DNA of 64,000 nucleotides from Smallanthus sonchifolius (Eukaryota > Streptophyta > Magnoliopsida > Asterales > Asteraceae): positions 110,655,207 through 110,719,206 of the forward strand of contig CM042020.1 in the NCBI GenBank assembly GCA_023525975.1, in the 5' to 3' direction. The first letter of the stretch is position 1. Every line of letters starts with the position of its first letter. The notes under the pieces were generated by a model, which was given only the letters and a program-made list of their open reading frames with translations, was not told the origin of the DNA and ran no database searches. Below, in pieces: positions 1-11,025 of the stretch. The translations under genes were made by a program, and so were the position numbers.

Positions 1-570
1 ATCCCACGACACAAAAAATACTCTACATTGAATACGATTCCGTTTTTAACGAAATTTATACTGGGACATCAAGAAAAAATTTTAATTAACGAACGAAAGT
101 TATTATATATACTACATGGGGTGATCTCCGCGCTACGCGGAGGGGTAGTAAAAAAAAGGTTAAATCGAACTGAAAAAAAAACTGCCAAAAATAAAAAATA
201 AAAAAAATTTCCAGGCCCAGGATAGAACCCGAGTTGATGGGTACAGGAGGTTTATTGGCATTGACTCATCAAGAAGTCATCCTAATTTAATTTGTGCTGA
301 GATTTGAAACCTTATTATTTTAAAGTGAATCATTTTTGTTTAAAAAAAAACCCACCAATCAAATAACCTTGCCGCCCATAAAAACCAATAAGGGGATACT
401 ACTGTGCATCGCAATCCCTTTTAGTAGAGTAGTAATAAAACGTAATAAAAAATATAATACAAACTAAAATAAAAAAGAACAGATTTTATTAAATTAAAAG
501 AATAAATAAAAAAAATAAAAAATACTAGAATAAATGAAAAACAAAAACCAATTGGAAAAAAAAAACTTTA
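1..570. other. AT-rich intergenic DNA, no gene
   Basis: There is no credible coding region. A perfect 7-bp hairpin lies at 126-142 (arms CTCCGCG and CGCGGAG, loop CTA). It resembles the hairpins near Helitron 3' ends, but no canonical CTRR end follows, so I do not call one. At about 205-300 the minus strand has a B-box-like word, GGGTTCTATCCTGG, followed by an AT tail. This may be a decayed SINE head, but the evidence is weak. Confidence 0.5.
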
Positions 571-586
571 GAATAATTAGCCGTCA

Positions 587-816
587 GTCAAAGGCATAAT
601 AGCCTAGCGATATCTTGGTGGTAAGATAAGGCTCAGTGACCATAAGGCACTGAGTTCGAATCTCACAAGGGGGTTTTTTCAGAAAATTTGGGTTTCCTCC
701 TGAATTGGTGACTTAGTGTTGGAATATGATCGGGTGGTATCACTGGTGGCACGATAATACTCCGGTGACATGATAATACTAGTGGTCTGTTAGTAATCCA
801 AATGTGTTAAAAAAAA
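587..816 (+). mobile_element. tRNA-derived SINE with target-site duplication
   Basis: This 230-bp insertion has a tRNA-like head. An A-box-like stretch, TATCTTGGTGGTAAG, is followed by the B-box-like GAGTTCGAATCTC near 650-664. The body ends in a short A-run at 809-816. It is flanked by near-perfect 16-bp direct repeats, gaataattagccgtca at 571-586 and gaataattcgccgtca at 817-832, with one mismatch. That is the signature of LINE-assisted retroposition. It is not the same family as the SINEs at 1245, 4901 and 32604. Confidence 0.75.
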
Positions 817-1246
817 GAATAATTCGCCGTCAAGGCGTGATGATGTTACGATATGTTCGATGAGATCCCATCGTAGGTTACCATGAGTTTCTTAGCAATG
901 TAATTCCAAAAGAATGTCTTCGTCGGTTCTTCTTCAATGGTTTGAGGATCTGGAACGTAATCAAGACTTATCACATCGTCTTCATTTTTCAAAATCATAT
1001 ATTGTGTAATATAATACAAACGTACGTAATATTTCTAACTTTGAAAGGTTAATGTGCATTTTATTTTTATACGAGACCACTTATAAGGAATATACCCAAT
1101 GTCCTAAGAGCATTCCATATTAGAATATTAGAATGTGTAAACACACCTTATCTCTAAATTATAGGGAAAGAAAATGTTTTTTTTTTATCTTTTTGTGCAC
1201 CAGGATCTCAAACTGTAAATAGATTTTAAAAGAGATACAATTTTTT

Positions 1247-1441
1247 TAACGGCAACACCTAGATATTCTATGATAATTGGGTTTTCTCGGGGCAACACCT
1301 AAAACATCCAGAGCAGCCCACCACAGGAGGAACCCCCAACTGGGTAAACCCCCAAACCTGGCACAGACCCCTTTTTTTGCATTGACCAGGATTCGAACCC
1401 AATACCTCCACTATGAGAAGTCTTGAGGCTATCATTGCACC
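1247..1441 (-). mobile_element. tRNA-derived SINE, family b, copy 1
   Basis: Read on the minus strand, this has a Pol III-like head with a B box (GGGTTCGAATCC) near 1390-1402 and a body ending in an A-rich tail, seen as a T-run at 1241-1247 on the plus strand. It shares the whole body, including the phrase gcagcccaccacaggagg, with the copies at 4901-5104 and 32604-32819. The flanks show an imperfect duplication, agatacaattttttt on the left and agatatacatttttt on the right. It is the most decayed of the three copies. Confidence 0.7.
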
Positions 1442-2335
1442 AGATATACATTTTTTAAACGACAATTTAGAGGCATCCACAACCGCATCCTACTCTCTCT
1501 TCTTCCTCCCGCTTATTCTTCAGCCCTCCCCCTTGTCCCTCGCATTTTTGTTGCTACGATCTTTCTTCTCTTCATTTTTTTTTTATTTTTGTTCTTCATC
1601 ATCATCATCATCATCAGGTAGGCCTTTAGTTCATCCATCATCATTGATTTTGACGATGATGATTGTAATTAGGGTTCTTGCAATACCCACACCGATCAAT
1701 ATTCTCTCAGTCAATCCTAGGTATAATCTTTATCCCTTTTATGTTCTTGATTCTACTGTTTATGTGTGTTTCAATACTGACATTTGTGCATTGATGTTGT
1801 ATGCTTCCGATTATCTTTATGTATTGAAAGTTTGTGTTTTTTGGGGCAATCGTTATCGATTGGGGTATAAACTGATCTCATCTTTGATTTCTTACAGTTT
1901 TTAGATAGTTTCTGCCAATGATTTTGAAACCAGCAAGTTTTTAGATTGTTTATGCAACATTGTTCTTTGATGAAATTAAATATAAATAACTCAATACGCA
2001 ATTGGGTTTTCGATTATATGAAAATAGAGATTACAATCAATTTGACTAATTTAGCACTTGATTGTTCTGTTTCTGTTAATTGATTTTGCTTGACTAAAGG
2101 TTTTACAACCTATGAACATGTGCAATCAGTTTCTGCTTATGGATCTTCTTTAATATGATGATAGATTGATGCCAAAGCTCCCTGTATGTTGTGCATAAAT
2201 TATGGTAATTCCAGCCATTTTTTTTTGTTTAAAATGTTGGTTCAAATTGTTGCTAATTTGCTAGTCAGTTTTAGAGTTTTACATGATTACCATAAAAATG
2301 CAAATTTTCTTCAAGTAAGCTGAATTTATTGAACT
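1442..2335. other. Low-copy-looking DNA, no supported gene
   Basis: A pyrimidine-rich stretch with CTCT and CATCAT runs (1490-1620) is followed by T-rich, intron-like sequence. It could be an old promoter, 5' UTR and first intron, since there is a possible splice donor near 1616. I find no coding exon downstream. The open frame starting at 1413 begins inside the SINE and is low complexity, so I do not call it a gene. Confidence 0.4.
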
Positions 2336-2739
2336 TTTTTTAAAGAGTAAATTACACATATTGTCCTTTATTTATACTATAAATTACACTCTGTGTCCTT
2401 TGACTTCAATAAGTATACCACAGATCTTTTTCTTACTTACTTTTATACACGCTATGTCCTTTACACTAACTGATGTTAAGTTTTGACATGTGTAGGGTAT
2501 AATAGTCTTTTAACCCGTTAAAGGACAATTTATATAATTAATTTTTAAAATAACACTACCCTTTCATATTCCCCATCCCCATGACTGCTCCATCTTTTCG
2601 ATCGTAGAGTTTCATCTGGTACCCCATCAACAGTCAAACCTTACAAGATAATCACATCTCAGTCTCCCCCATCCACCATCGCCATTAAAATCCATTTTTT
2701 GTAATCACCTCTCAATCTGCATCACTTTTGTTAAACACT

Positions 2740-3168
2740 ATGCCGATGAGACCTGTCGGACCGATGTCACAAGACTGGGAGCCGGTGGTGCTCCACAAAT
2801 CTAAACCAATGGCACAAGTCCTTCGCGATCCGAAAGCAGTCAACCAAGCCCTATGCGCCGGTGCTTAAGTCCAGACGGTGAAGAAATTCGACGGCGGCAC
2901 TAACATAAAGGCTCCGGCGATAGCTGTCTACGCCAGAAAGCTTGACCAGGCGGAACAGCCGGCAGCGCTTGACAGAGTGGCGCCGGAGGTGAGGCAGTTG
3001 ATTCAGAAAGCGATGATTTATAAGAAATTGAGCCAAGCGGATCTCGCGAAACAGATCAACGAGAGGCCTAGGTTGTTTAGGAGTATGAGAACGGGAAAAG
3101 GGGTTTCGAATCAGGCCGTTTTGGCGAAAATGGAAAAATATTTCGTAACTCTGTTTTATGGAATTTAG
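2740..3168 (+). pseudogene. MBF1c-type transcriptional coactivator, pseudogene inside the Pack-MULE
   Basis: The translation from 2740 follows plant multiprotein bridging factor 1c: an N-terminal MBF1 domain with SQDWEPVVLHKSK and LRDPKAVNQAL, then KKFDGGTN, then a Cro/C1-type helix-turn-helix with KKLSQADLAKQINERP and NQAVLAKMEK. In the family this small nuclear protein bridges TBP and activators, and MBF1c is heat-inducible. The copy is broken. An in-frame TAA lies at 2866-2868. The core of the DNA-recognition region (about 3070-3098) is read out of frame because of an apparent 1-base loss that a 1-base gain later compensates. The basic C-terminal tail after KMEK is replaced by unrelated residues. 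It is intronless, as MBF1c genes are, and lies between the element's inverted repeats, so it was probably captured rather than inherited in place. Confidence 0.8.
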
Positions 3169-3242
3169 ATCATGAATGTTATATGGTTGATGTGTTAGGG
3201 TTTAAATGTTTTATGGTGAATAAGGATTGGTATATGTTTTGG

Positions 3243-3480
3243 CAGGGACTGTATTCACGAGGCTAGTCACTCCGGCATACAACGCTGTTAGAAACGAGTT
3301 CAGAAGGCGAATGGGCCCAAACGTTGTACCTGAAACGAGTGTTGTTTCTCCATTACTCGTAATCGCAAATCCACCCTCTAATCAGCCTTGCTCGGTCTAC
3401 AACCCGCCGCACTTGGTCGCCGGAGTCTATCCGATGGTGGTAGTGGTGATGATGGTTGGATGCGATGGAAGAGAAGAAGG
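3243..3480 (+). other. Second captured fragment, origin not recognised
   Basis: After the MBF1C remnant comes T-rich intron-like sequence ending in a splice-acceptor-like word, ttttggcag (3234-3242). A GC-richer stretch follows that stays open in one frame for about 80 codons. Its composition differs from the surrounding AT-rich DNA, which suggests exon material. I do not recognise the product. The end of the frame runs into GATGG repeats. Confidence 0.35.
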
Positions 3481-3712
3481 GGATGGGGAAGAAGATGGTG
3501 GTTGGATGCGATGAAATGACTATTTTACCCATCATGTGAGGGGCACGTGATGGGATTTAACAGTGAAAATGGATGGGGTTAGTGTAAAGGACACATAGTG
3601 TATAAAAGTATGTAAATAAATGACATGTGGTATACTTATTGAAGTCAAATGAAACAGAGTGTAATTTATAGTATAAATAAATGACGATATGTGTAATTTA
3701 CTCTTTTTTTAA

Positions 3713-4569
3713 ATAATTAGTTTCCGATGCTTCTGTTTCTTTTTACTTTTATAAAAATTTATTAGAAATCAAATTTAGAAGAAAAAGATACAAAACAAAC
3801 AAACATATATCCTATGAATCTCACTCAACGAGTAGGGTCTGGGAGGGTGAGATGAGAATAAGCCTTACCTCTACCCAGTGGGATAAAGAGGCTGCACCCA
3901 GAGAGAACCCGGCTCAATAAAACCTATTTTTTGTTTTTTATTATTATTTTTTTAAAATTTTAAAATGGTATAATACTGTAAATAATACACGGAAAACCAA
4001 TATCATAACATGACATATCATAGCAAATAACATAGTATCATAGTGAGAGCATCATATTGGCATATCATAGGTTATCATTAGCGGCAGGCAAAAGCGAAGT
4101 ATTATATAAAAAATCTCTAAGGCTAAAGCAAGGTAGGTAAGACTAAAGACACATCTAAGACTACAGGCACATCTAAAAGTAAAGGTACATCTTCTACTGG
4201 AGGCACATCTTCTACTGGAGACAAATCTTGAAAGTAGCTAACACTGACACCTACGTCTAAAAGGTAATCTAGGAAATATCTAACATCATTACCTAAGACT
4301 AAAGGCCCACCTATAAAGCAGGTATACGAAACTGTAAGAAAAATCTACCATATACGATCCCCTAAAACAATTAGTATTTAATCCACCTCGATTTCCAGCT
4401 AATCGCCGGCGGAAAACAAAAACTCAGCTATTAGATCCATAACTTACTTGGTGAAAATAGGTATAGAAATCTCTTATTTATGATTTTCAAAATCACTTTC
4501 ATTGCTTTTCGTTTCTTCTTGTGTTGGTTGCCACTGTAGTGTAACAAGTGAGCTCTCTTTTGAAGATCG
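3713..4569. other. Intergenic DNA with a SINE-like remnant and a simple-sequence tract
   Basis: At about 3818-3925 the phrases agtagggtctgggagggtg, gccttacctctaccc and agaggctgcacccagag follow a widespread plant SINE body (Au-like, from memory). A degenerate relative lies reversed at about 41750-41850. From about 4130 to 4320 a loose repeat of aggcacatcttctactgg-like words occurs. Positions 4400-4569 look like the untranslated leader of the copia-type fragment at 4570-4807, read on the minus strand. Confidence 0.4.
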
Positions 4570-4880
4570 ATTGCTCTGATAACAATGTCAAGGGAAGAAA
4601 TGAAGAAAGCAACTAAAGAAGAAGAATTAGCTCAAATCAGGCCTGCCCCCTTCTCACTCTTTCCTTCCGGCGTTAAGTACAACAAGGGAATTAACAGCTA
4701 AACGACTTCCTAATCAGTTGTTAAGTTACTATCTACTTAATTTACAAAACAGTCCCTTAACTATTATTAATTGTCTATTAACTACTTTTCCTAATTGTCA
4801 CGCAACAATACTATACCCCTCCCGTAATGTTTCTTCAAGTTCAACATCTCTGTCCTAGAACCGAAGCCCATTTTTGCTCG
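4570..4880 (-). mobile_element. Copia-type retrotransposon fragment with one LTR
   Basis: On the minus strand a 222-bp LTR-like segment (4586-4807) starts TGTTGCGTGACAATTAGG and ends CCCTTGACA. It is followed at 4570-4585 by TTGTTATCAGAGCAAT, a match to the initiator-methionine tRNA primer binding site. On the other side is a purine-rich tract, gggaggggtatag, that could be a polypurine tract. One LTR therefore has internal sequence on both sides, unlike a normal element end. The rest of the element is missing or too decayed to see. Confidence 0.5.
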
Positions 4881-4900
4881 AGATGGATCATATATTAGTT

Positions 4901-5104
4901 TTTTTTTTTTTTTTGAACGGCAACGCTAGATATTCTTAGATAATTGGGTTTCCCCAGGGCAACACCTAGAACATCTAGGGCAGCCCACCACAGGAGGAAC
5001 CCCCAACTGGCCACAGACCCCTTTTTTGCTGTTGCCAGGATTCGAACCCAAGACCTCCACTATGGAAAGTCTTGGGGCTACCATTGCACCAAATGACCAA
5101 CGGT
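4901..5104 (-). mobile_element. tRNA-derived SINE, family b, copy 2
   Basis: This 204-bp insertion lies between perfect 15-bp direct repeats, gatcatatattagtt (4886-4900 and 5105-5119). On the minus strand the head carries an A-box-like TGGTGCAATGGTAGCCCC and the B box GGGTTCGAATCC (near 5037-5048). The tail is the 14-base T-run on the plus strand. The exact duplication suggests it is younger than copy 1 at 1247. Confidence 0.85.
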
Positions 5105-5119
5105 GATCATATATTAGTT

Positions 5120-6461
5120 ATAGGACAACATCAGTGTGATTGTGATTGTGATTGGTTCTCAGCTGTGTGCAGGGTCTTAGTTTTTGGATTTATGGTCTAA
5201 ATAAGATGGAATTTTAGGAATAAAAAGTAGGAGTTTTATGTTACTAGGTTTGAAAGTTGAACTCTATGAAAAGTTAAGTGAACAAGTGTTCTTCTGTAAG
5301 CTAGGATTTTGTAAACAATGAGAACATGAAAGCCAATTACTGTTTATAATTGTCTTTTACAAAAGTTTATTTTTTCAGCAAGTTTTTTTGTCAAATTTTA
5401 TTTCTTGAAAGAGAAGACATAAAAAACAATCAATAAATAAATAAACATTGACAGATTGATGTGAATAAACATTGTATTTCGTAGTGATAAAGCTGATGAA
5501 CTGCGTAGTTATCAAGGAACTAAAAAAACATGTTCGAATATTATTTAACAAGTTGGTATAAGAGAGAGTTTTGGTTATGTGGTTAACCAGATACATCAAG
5601 AAACACTTTGTCAGCGGATCACTTAGCGACAATCTGAAGCGTCGTTATTCTGATTATGTCATAAGACCAATAGCGACGTCCAAACTGTCTGAATTGTGAT
5701 AGTAATAACAAATCTGTTAATGACAGTCTGTTTTAGTCATGAAATGGTGTGGATTTGGCATGTAGGGGGCAGACATTGTGTGCTTTCTTAACCTTACAAA
5801 ATGTTGGAAATATTGTTGTATTTATAATCTGTTTGTGACCCTTTTGAATAGGCATCTTTATGAACGGTTACAATGGTTTGTTGCTAACCGCCACATGAAG
5901 AGCGTGTCTACCAAATTAACCACTGCAACACACACACACACATATTTACTTATATTTTAGCATTAGGTTGAAGCTGATGGTTAATGTGAATATTTCTCAT
6001 CTGCATAGTTGTTTTTATTCTCTAAATGAACATTGTAGAGGCAGTGGCATCTTTTGTAATTTTGTGTAGTTGGACCAGAACTTTTTAGTCGGAGGATCAT
6101 AATAAGGTTCTCTTCTCTACCCATTATAATTAAAAGTTCTGATTTATGTTTTTCTTAAAAAAAGCCTCTAACTTTTATATATAAAAAACAGACAAATTCC
6201 AAGTCTATACTCTATACTACAAAGACTTGTTTCCCATATAATTCCATAATGTCAAAAAAAAATAAAATAAATAACTCTGCATTTTCATCATCTATTTTTT
6301 CTGAATGCTTTTCCAAAGATAGTCCACATTAAGAAAAAGTAGACATGATTAAACATATTACTGGTTAGTCTTTGCAAAACATCTAGGAGCTCTGTATAAC
6401 TCATTCTTGGTAATGTCATATTGATCACAGAGACATTTATAGCCTTATTGTTGGAACATAA
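5120..6461. other. Intergenic DNA, no gene seen
   Basis: The composition is AT-rich and intron-like, with a short CA microsatellite at 5929-5942. The frames at 5375, 5778 and 6288 are short, have no family resemblance, and look like chance. Position 6457-6461 (cataa) is the expected left target duplication of the gypsy element that starts at 6462. Confidence 0.45.
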
Positions 6462-6586
6462 TGTGACATCCGGCATTTTCAGATTAACTCCGTTAACTCA
6501 AACCTCGTTAGTTCAAACATGATTCATTGCAAACTCAGTTATCTCAGTTAGTCGCACGTACGTTGCATTTAATTAGGATTAATTAA
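6462..6586 (+). repeat. Element B 5' LTR, first part
   Basis: These 125 bases match 30739-30863, the start of the 3' LTR, almost exactly. The match stops at the MULE insertion point and resumes at 13251-13259. The last 8 bases (ttaattaa, 6579-6586) are the left copy of the MULE target duplication. Confidence 0.9.
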
Positions 6587-6636
6587 GGGCGATTCTAACC
6601 ACACACGGAATATTGCTAATTGGACCCGCCGCCGCC

Positions 6637-6854
6637 CTATACGCCCTCGTATAGGGCAATACGAGGGCGTATAGAATTCAATCACTGCCAACAGAATGCC
6701 ACGTGTCATTCTCTGTCTGGCGGCTGGTCCAATACGTGGCGTATTGACCTATACGTAGCGTATGAGGCACGGGTTATATTTTTGCTTCAAAAGTTGGAAG
6801 AGTTGTTCGTTTATGAATCCTATACGTGGCGTATTGACCTATACGCCACGTATA
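6637..6854. repeat. Double-palindrome repeats, left end of MULE (3 copies)
   Basis: Three copies of a ~36-bp unit lie at 6637-6674, about 6731-6764 and 6820-6854. Each unit is two short palindromes of the form CTATACG-N3/4-CGTATAG separated by about 4-6 bases. The first is a perfect 16-bp inverted repeat with a 6-base loop. The arms are conserved while the central bases vary between copies (CCCT/AGGG, CCA/TGG). Tandem palindromes beside a transposon end are candidate transposase-binding sites; that role is inference. Confidence 0.85.
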
Positions 6855-7174
6855 GGTATTTTTTATTTAATTATAATTTTTTTATTTTATTTATATTTTG
6901 TTTATTTTTATTTTAATTTATATAATTTTGTTAATATAAGTTTGTTATCTATTTATAAATTTTATATATATTTTTTTTTAAACATTTGTTATATTTTTAC
7001 AGTATAAACAAGCAAAGTATTAAACATTACAAACCAAACAAAATATTAAACATTACAACCAAACAAATTAACTAAACATTATATACATTACATCAAAAAA
7101 TTAAATATATATACATCAAAATGTTTTACATACATAACAACGAAAGAAACAAAATACAAATAAAATAACTAAAG

Positions 7175-8509
7175 CTAAGCGGGTCCGCCGTCACCCTGAC
7201 TGCCTCCGTCCTCATCCTGACCCGCCACGCCCTCATCCTGAACGGGGTCGTCCGGATAATGACGTCGCGGTGGTAGTGGGCGTGGCTCGATGCCGGCGGC
7301 TCGTGACAGATCAACGATCTGTCCAACCGCCCACATCATCAGGTCCTCCATGCGATCGAGTTGACGACCCTGTCGCCGTGAGTCGGCAACAAGGCCATCA
7401 AGCAATGCCTGGGTAGCCCTCTCCAGCCTAACAGACCGACGTACGTGTCGGGGATGCTGTGGCGGATGGTCGTGGATGGCCTCGACGTGCGGCGGCCCGT
7501 CCTCCATCGCCACACCATGTAGCGGCTGAGGCATAGGCGGGTCCCCCTGTCCAGGCATCTACGGCAACGGCACCGGGACCCAAACCTGGTCCTGGACGGC
7601 CCCTACGAACCGAAGGCCCTGCGGGAATCGGTGCGTGATGCGCATGCCGCTCGCCATGCGACGGTCTAATCGGACAGGGGGAATGGCCGGTGACATCGCA
7701 GGCTCATGCACGTCAAATGGTGTAACCGAGCGCATGATCTGCGTGATGAAAGCACCGCCATACAAAAGCCCGCGCTTCTGCCGCATATAGGCAGATGCAA
7801 AATAAAGTGCAAGGCACGTCGATAGGTCGCACCGCCTGCCAGTAAGCAGACAATAGAGAAAGAAGAGGTCTCTATCGGTGCACCACTCACGGCTTTTCAG
7901 ACGCGGTGCGATCGACGTCGAAATAAGCCGGTGCAGATATCTATACAAAGGGTCTCTAATACCCGAGACCCTCCCCTTGGTAACCAACCAAGGACTATCT
8001 GAAATCAAGCCCCAAAAAACAAGGAGTTCCTCCTTGTCCACCTCCGTCACCGCCTCTTGAAAAAGTGGCGTGACCGTCTCAGGCTCGTGGTAGAAACCCG
8101 TCGTGACGGCCCACTGACGGAGGGTCTGACGGTAAACGATCCCAAAGATCGAAAAGGAAATATGATCCGGATCCATATCCGGCGCCTCCCCGGGAAGAGG
8201 CTCTAGCCCAGCCTCTGAGAAGATGAACGTCGAAAGAAACTCGACGACCACCTCTCGGTAGGTCTCCGTGAACGATAGATCAAAAAGACGCGACCATGGC
8301 GTGTCCTGGCCGATGATGGCCCTAGCCCGCTCGGCCTCCTGTACCTCCTCGAGTAGCGCCCAATCAACTGCAGTCCCTGGACCCAACCGCACCTCCCGGA
8401 GCTTCTGGCACCGGGCATATGCCTCCGAGTCAGCCGGAAAACCCAAAAAAGGGTAGTGCGCAAGATCGTCTAGCACCTCCATATGAATATCATCATCATG
8501 ATCCGCCAT
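7175..8509 (-). pseudogene. ATHILA ORF1-like protein in the MULE, interrupted by one stop
   Basis: From the ATG at 8509 (chosen because upstream codons are AT-repeat translation) the protein has an acidic start (MADHDDDIHMEVLDDL) and a core resembling the plant-specific ATHILA ORF1 / plant-mobile-type domain: FSIFGIVYRQTLRQWAV, DPLYRYLHRLISTS, DLFFLYCLLTGRRCDL and LLYGGAFITQI. An in-frame TAG at 7559-7561 ends the first 316 codons. The same frame reopens at once and runs to 7175 with a charged region (RRSVRLERATQALLDGL) likely to form a coiled coil, so I read both as one former gene of about 444 codons. The ATHILA ORF1 family is known from Athila-type retrotransposons; its biochemical function is not established. 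Here it lies downstream of the transposase gene on the same strand, with palindrome clusters 155-725 bp upstream of its start. Confidence 0.65.
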
Positions 8510-8519
8510 ATCTGATAAA

Positions 8520-8660
8520 TAATAATAATATATTGTTTTTAATTTTAAATAATAAAAAATAAATAATAATAATATATTGTTTTTAATTTTAAATAATAAT
8601 AATATATTGTTTTTTATTTTTAATAATAAATAATAATAATAATTAATTTTTTTTATTTTA
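8520..8660. repeat. AT-rich tandem repeat upstream of the ATHILA-like gene
   Basis: The word aataataatatattgttttt followed by an AATTTTAAAT-like stretch is repeated at least three times. It directly precedes the ATG at 8509 on the minus strand. It may be promoter or leader sequence, but no clear TATA box can be singled out. Confidence 0.6.
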
Positions 8661-8663
8661 AAC

Positions 8664-9233
8664 CTATACGCCACGTGTAGCCTTATACGTGGCGTATAGG
8701 CTGTTACCGGGTAAACCAAGCCATACGCAAGGCAACCAAGCCATACGCAGGCCAGTTACCGGGCAAACTTAGCCATACGCGGGCAATCAGGCCATAAGCG
8801 GGCCAAGTTGCCGAGAACATGAGCCATACGCAACGTATATATCTATACGTGGCGTCTGGCTTCATCGTCTTCCTCAGACGAACTATACGCCACGTATGGC
8901 CCTATACGTGGCGTATAGTTCTTAAGTTTCAATCCAAAAATCTCTAATCTACCCAGTTTTACCCGCTAATATTCAATATAAACCTAACATTAATGATCGT
9001 GGGTGTAGAGACGTACCTTTTCGAAGTTTTTTTGAGACGACAATCGTAATCAACGAGCTTTTTTGCCGGTCGCGTATGGGTTTGTGTTTGTTTGTTTTGT
9101 GTCGTTTGGGTCTGTACGCTGCGTTTTCCTGGTATATCAAGTGGCTATACGCCACGTATAGATCAATACGTAGCGTATAGCTACCCACCTTTGGTATTCT
9201 ATACGCCACGTATTGACCTATACGTGGCGTATA
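8664..9233. repeat. Double-palindrome repeats between the two MULE genes (5 copies)
   Basis: Copies lie at 8664-8699, about 8825-8853 (degenerate), 8884-8918, 9145-9180 and 9199-9233. All have the CTATACG...CGTATAG arms, mostly with CCA/TGG centres. Between the first two, a looser repeat of gccatacgc-like words runs from 8715 to 8830. The cluster lies upstream of the ATHILA-like gene and downstream of the OTU end of the transposase gene. Confidence 0.85.
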
Positions 9234-11025
9234 ACCTATACTTAAAATTAATTAAATTTAAAATAATTAAATTAGTTAGTTATATTTAATTAAAATTATA
9301 ATTAACTATATTAAATTAAAATTAGTTATATTTAATTAAAATTAATCAAAAAATAATAAAATATTAATTATAATTAACTTAAAATTAATTTAAAATAATT
9401 AAAATTACAAATAATTAAAATTTAAAATAATTAAATTGACCCTATACTTAAAATTAATAAAAAACTAATAAAGCATCATCCGTGAGTCGTGAAGTATTGT
9501 GGAAATGTAGATCCATTAGTAGCCATTATTTTCTTAAATCGTTCAATACGATCACTGTATATATTTTCCCATTTTGCTGCATCATCATTTCGGTGCAAAT
9601 TCCAAAGTGCATTCGGCGTGGGAATCGGAAAATCTCCGTCTAACTTGACGTGGATGAAATGAGCCCTGTTGACGTGAACTAATGATACAGTTTGATGTTG
9701 AGCGTGAACGTTTGGACCAAACCACAATGGAAAAAATGTTTGATTACCGGCGATGCTTAAAAGATGAACAATCACCCCAAATCTTTGAGCAATTAGGAGT
9801 CCTGTGTATGGCATCGACATCCAACGACTAACTGGTGCGGCTTTCACATCCTGCCAATCTATTGTGTGACGTAGCATATCATACTCTTGAAAGGCGACTC
9901 TGTCAAAAACAGTTCTCCACCATTCCTCTTTATTGTCCATCTCCTATAGAAGTTGTTGTCTGATAAAAAGCCACCGGTTTTCATTTAACCCTAAGCCCAA
10001 AGCTACCGATCGAAAACCACAGTTACCGTCGGGATTTACATCCTGTATATGTGAAATGTACGGATGAAAGACAGACGGTATCGAATCCTTAAAACAATTT
10101 ATATTGTTAACCGCATCTTTCCCCATAATCAATGGAAAACCAAGATAGGCGTTATCATCTTGTGGTTGCTTTCCTTTACCCTTCGTTGTACGACGGTGTT
10201 GAATGACCGAACTCGCTTGTATCGAGTCTTGTGACGCAATGTACGAGCTGTGTCTCGCAGGGTCACATTTGCTTTGTTGGGATCCTGTGAATGAGCTGTT
10301 TCTCGCGACATCCTGTTTCCTTTGTTGTTGCTTTTTCAAAGTTGGACGACCGTGAGTATCTTCTTGTACCACATGCGCTTTCTTGTTACTTTTGCTCGGA
10401 AAGACCACCCCTGCGATTCTCGACAGCATACTTCTTTTGACCTGATCAGGTTCTGAAATAATTTTGTTTCTCACTTGACCAAGTACTTTATCCACGTCTA
10501 CATTTTCATCATCGACAAACGACGGTTTTAAATCAAGTTTCCTCCAGAAGACGTCCAACGCATCTAGCGGGATTCTGCCACATGTAGCTTCGATACTTGC
10601 CAGACGACAAGCATACGGCAACCCACAACTACTGAAAAGTTGACAACCACACGTTGCATTTTGTTTCCGTATATGTGATAACTTGTACCACTCGTTTTCT
10701 AACAAATTTAGAGCTTTATGTGAAACCTTACCGTGCAGGTTATCAAACAATTCAATAGCTATGTGGCTATCCATTTTTCTTATGAGGCTTGTTCGAAACG
10801 CAAACTGTAATTGATAATATTGATCTGTTACAATTTCATCAACAAACCCAACAAGTCTATCTAGGGAGCTGTTAGAATTTCTAAGATAACTCTTTAAAAG
10901 CGAATGCTAGCTCTCGACTCGGTTCGTTGTTTGTTGACCAAAATTGAGGTTTTTGTTGGACCAGGCGGATACAAACTTTTCTTTATACGGGTCCAACCAA
11001 TTTTTAGTCACATAATGTATAACTC

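Larger units (their letters stand above)
2344..3704. mobile_element. Pack-MULE-like element carrying gene fragments
   Basis: Two 127-bp terminal inverted repeats at 2344-2470 and 3578-3704 match at roughly 88 percent by eye. Both start AGAGTAAATTACACATAT and end at a CTTTACACTAAC word. They are bracketed by an 8-bp direct repeat, ttttttaa (2336-2343 and 3705-3712). Long TIRs with an 8-9 bp duplication fit a Mutator-like element; hAT is less likely because the TIRs are so long. There is no transposase inside. The cargo is an MBF1C-like sequence with its upstream UTR-like DNA (about 2560-3168) and a second, unrecognised fragment (about 3243-3480). A non-autonomous MULE that captured host gene pieces is the simplest reading. 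Confidence 0.75.

Noticed and set aside
126..142. GC hairpin as a Helitron end
   Set aside because: No CTRR terminus at the expected distance on either strand.
1413..1904. 163-codon frame
   Set aside because: It begins in the SINE and runs through CT- and CATCAT-rich low-complexity sequence; no domain or codon signal.
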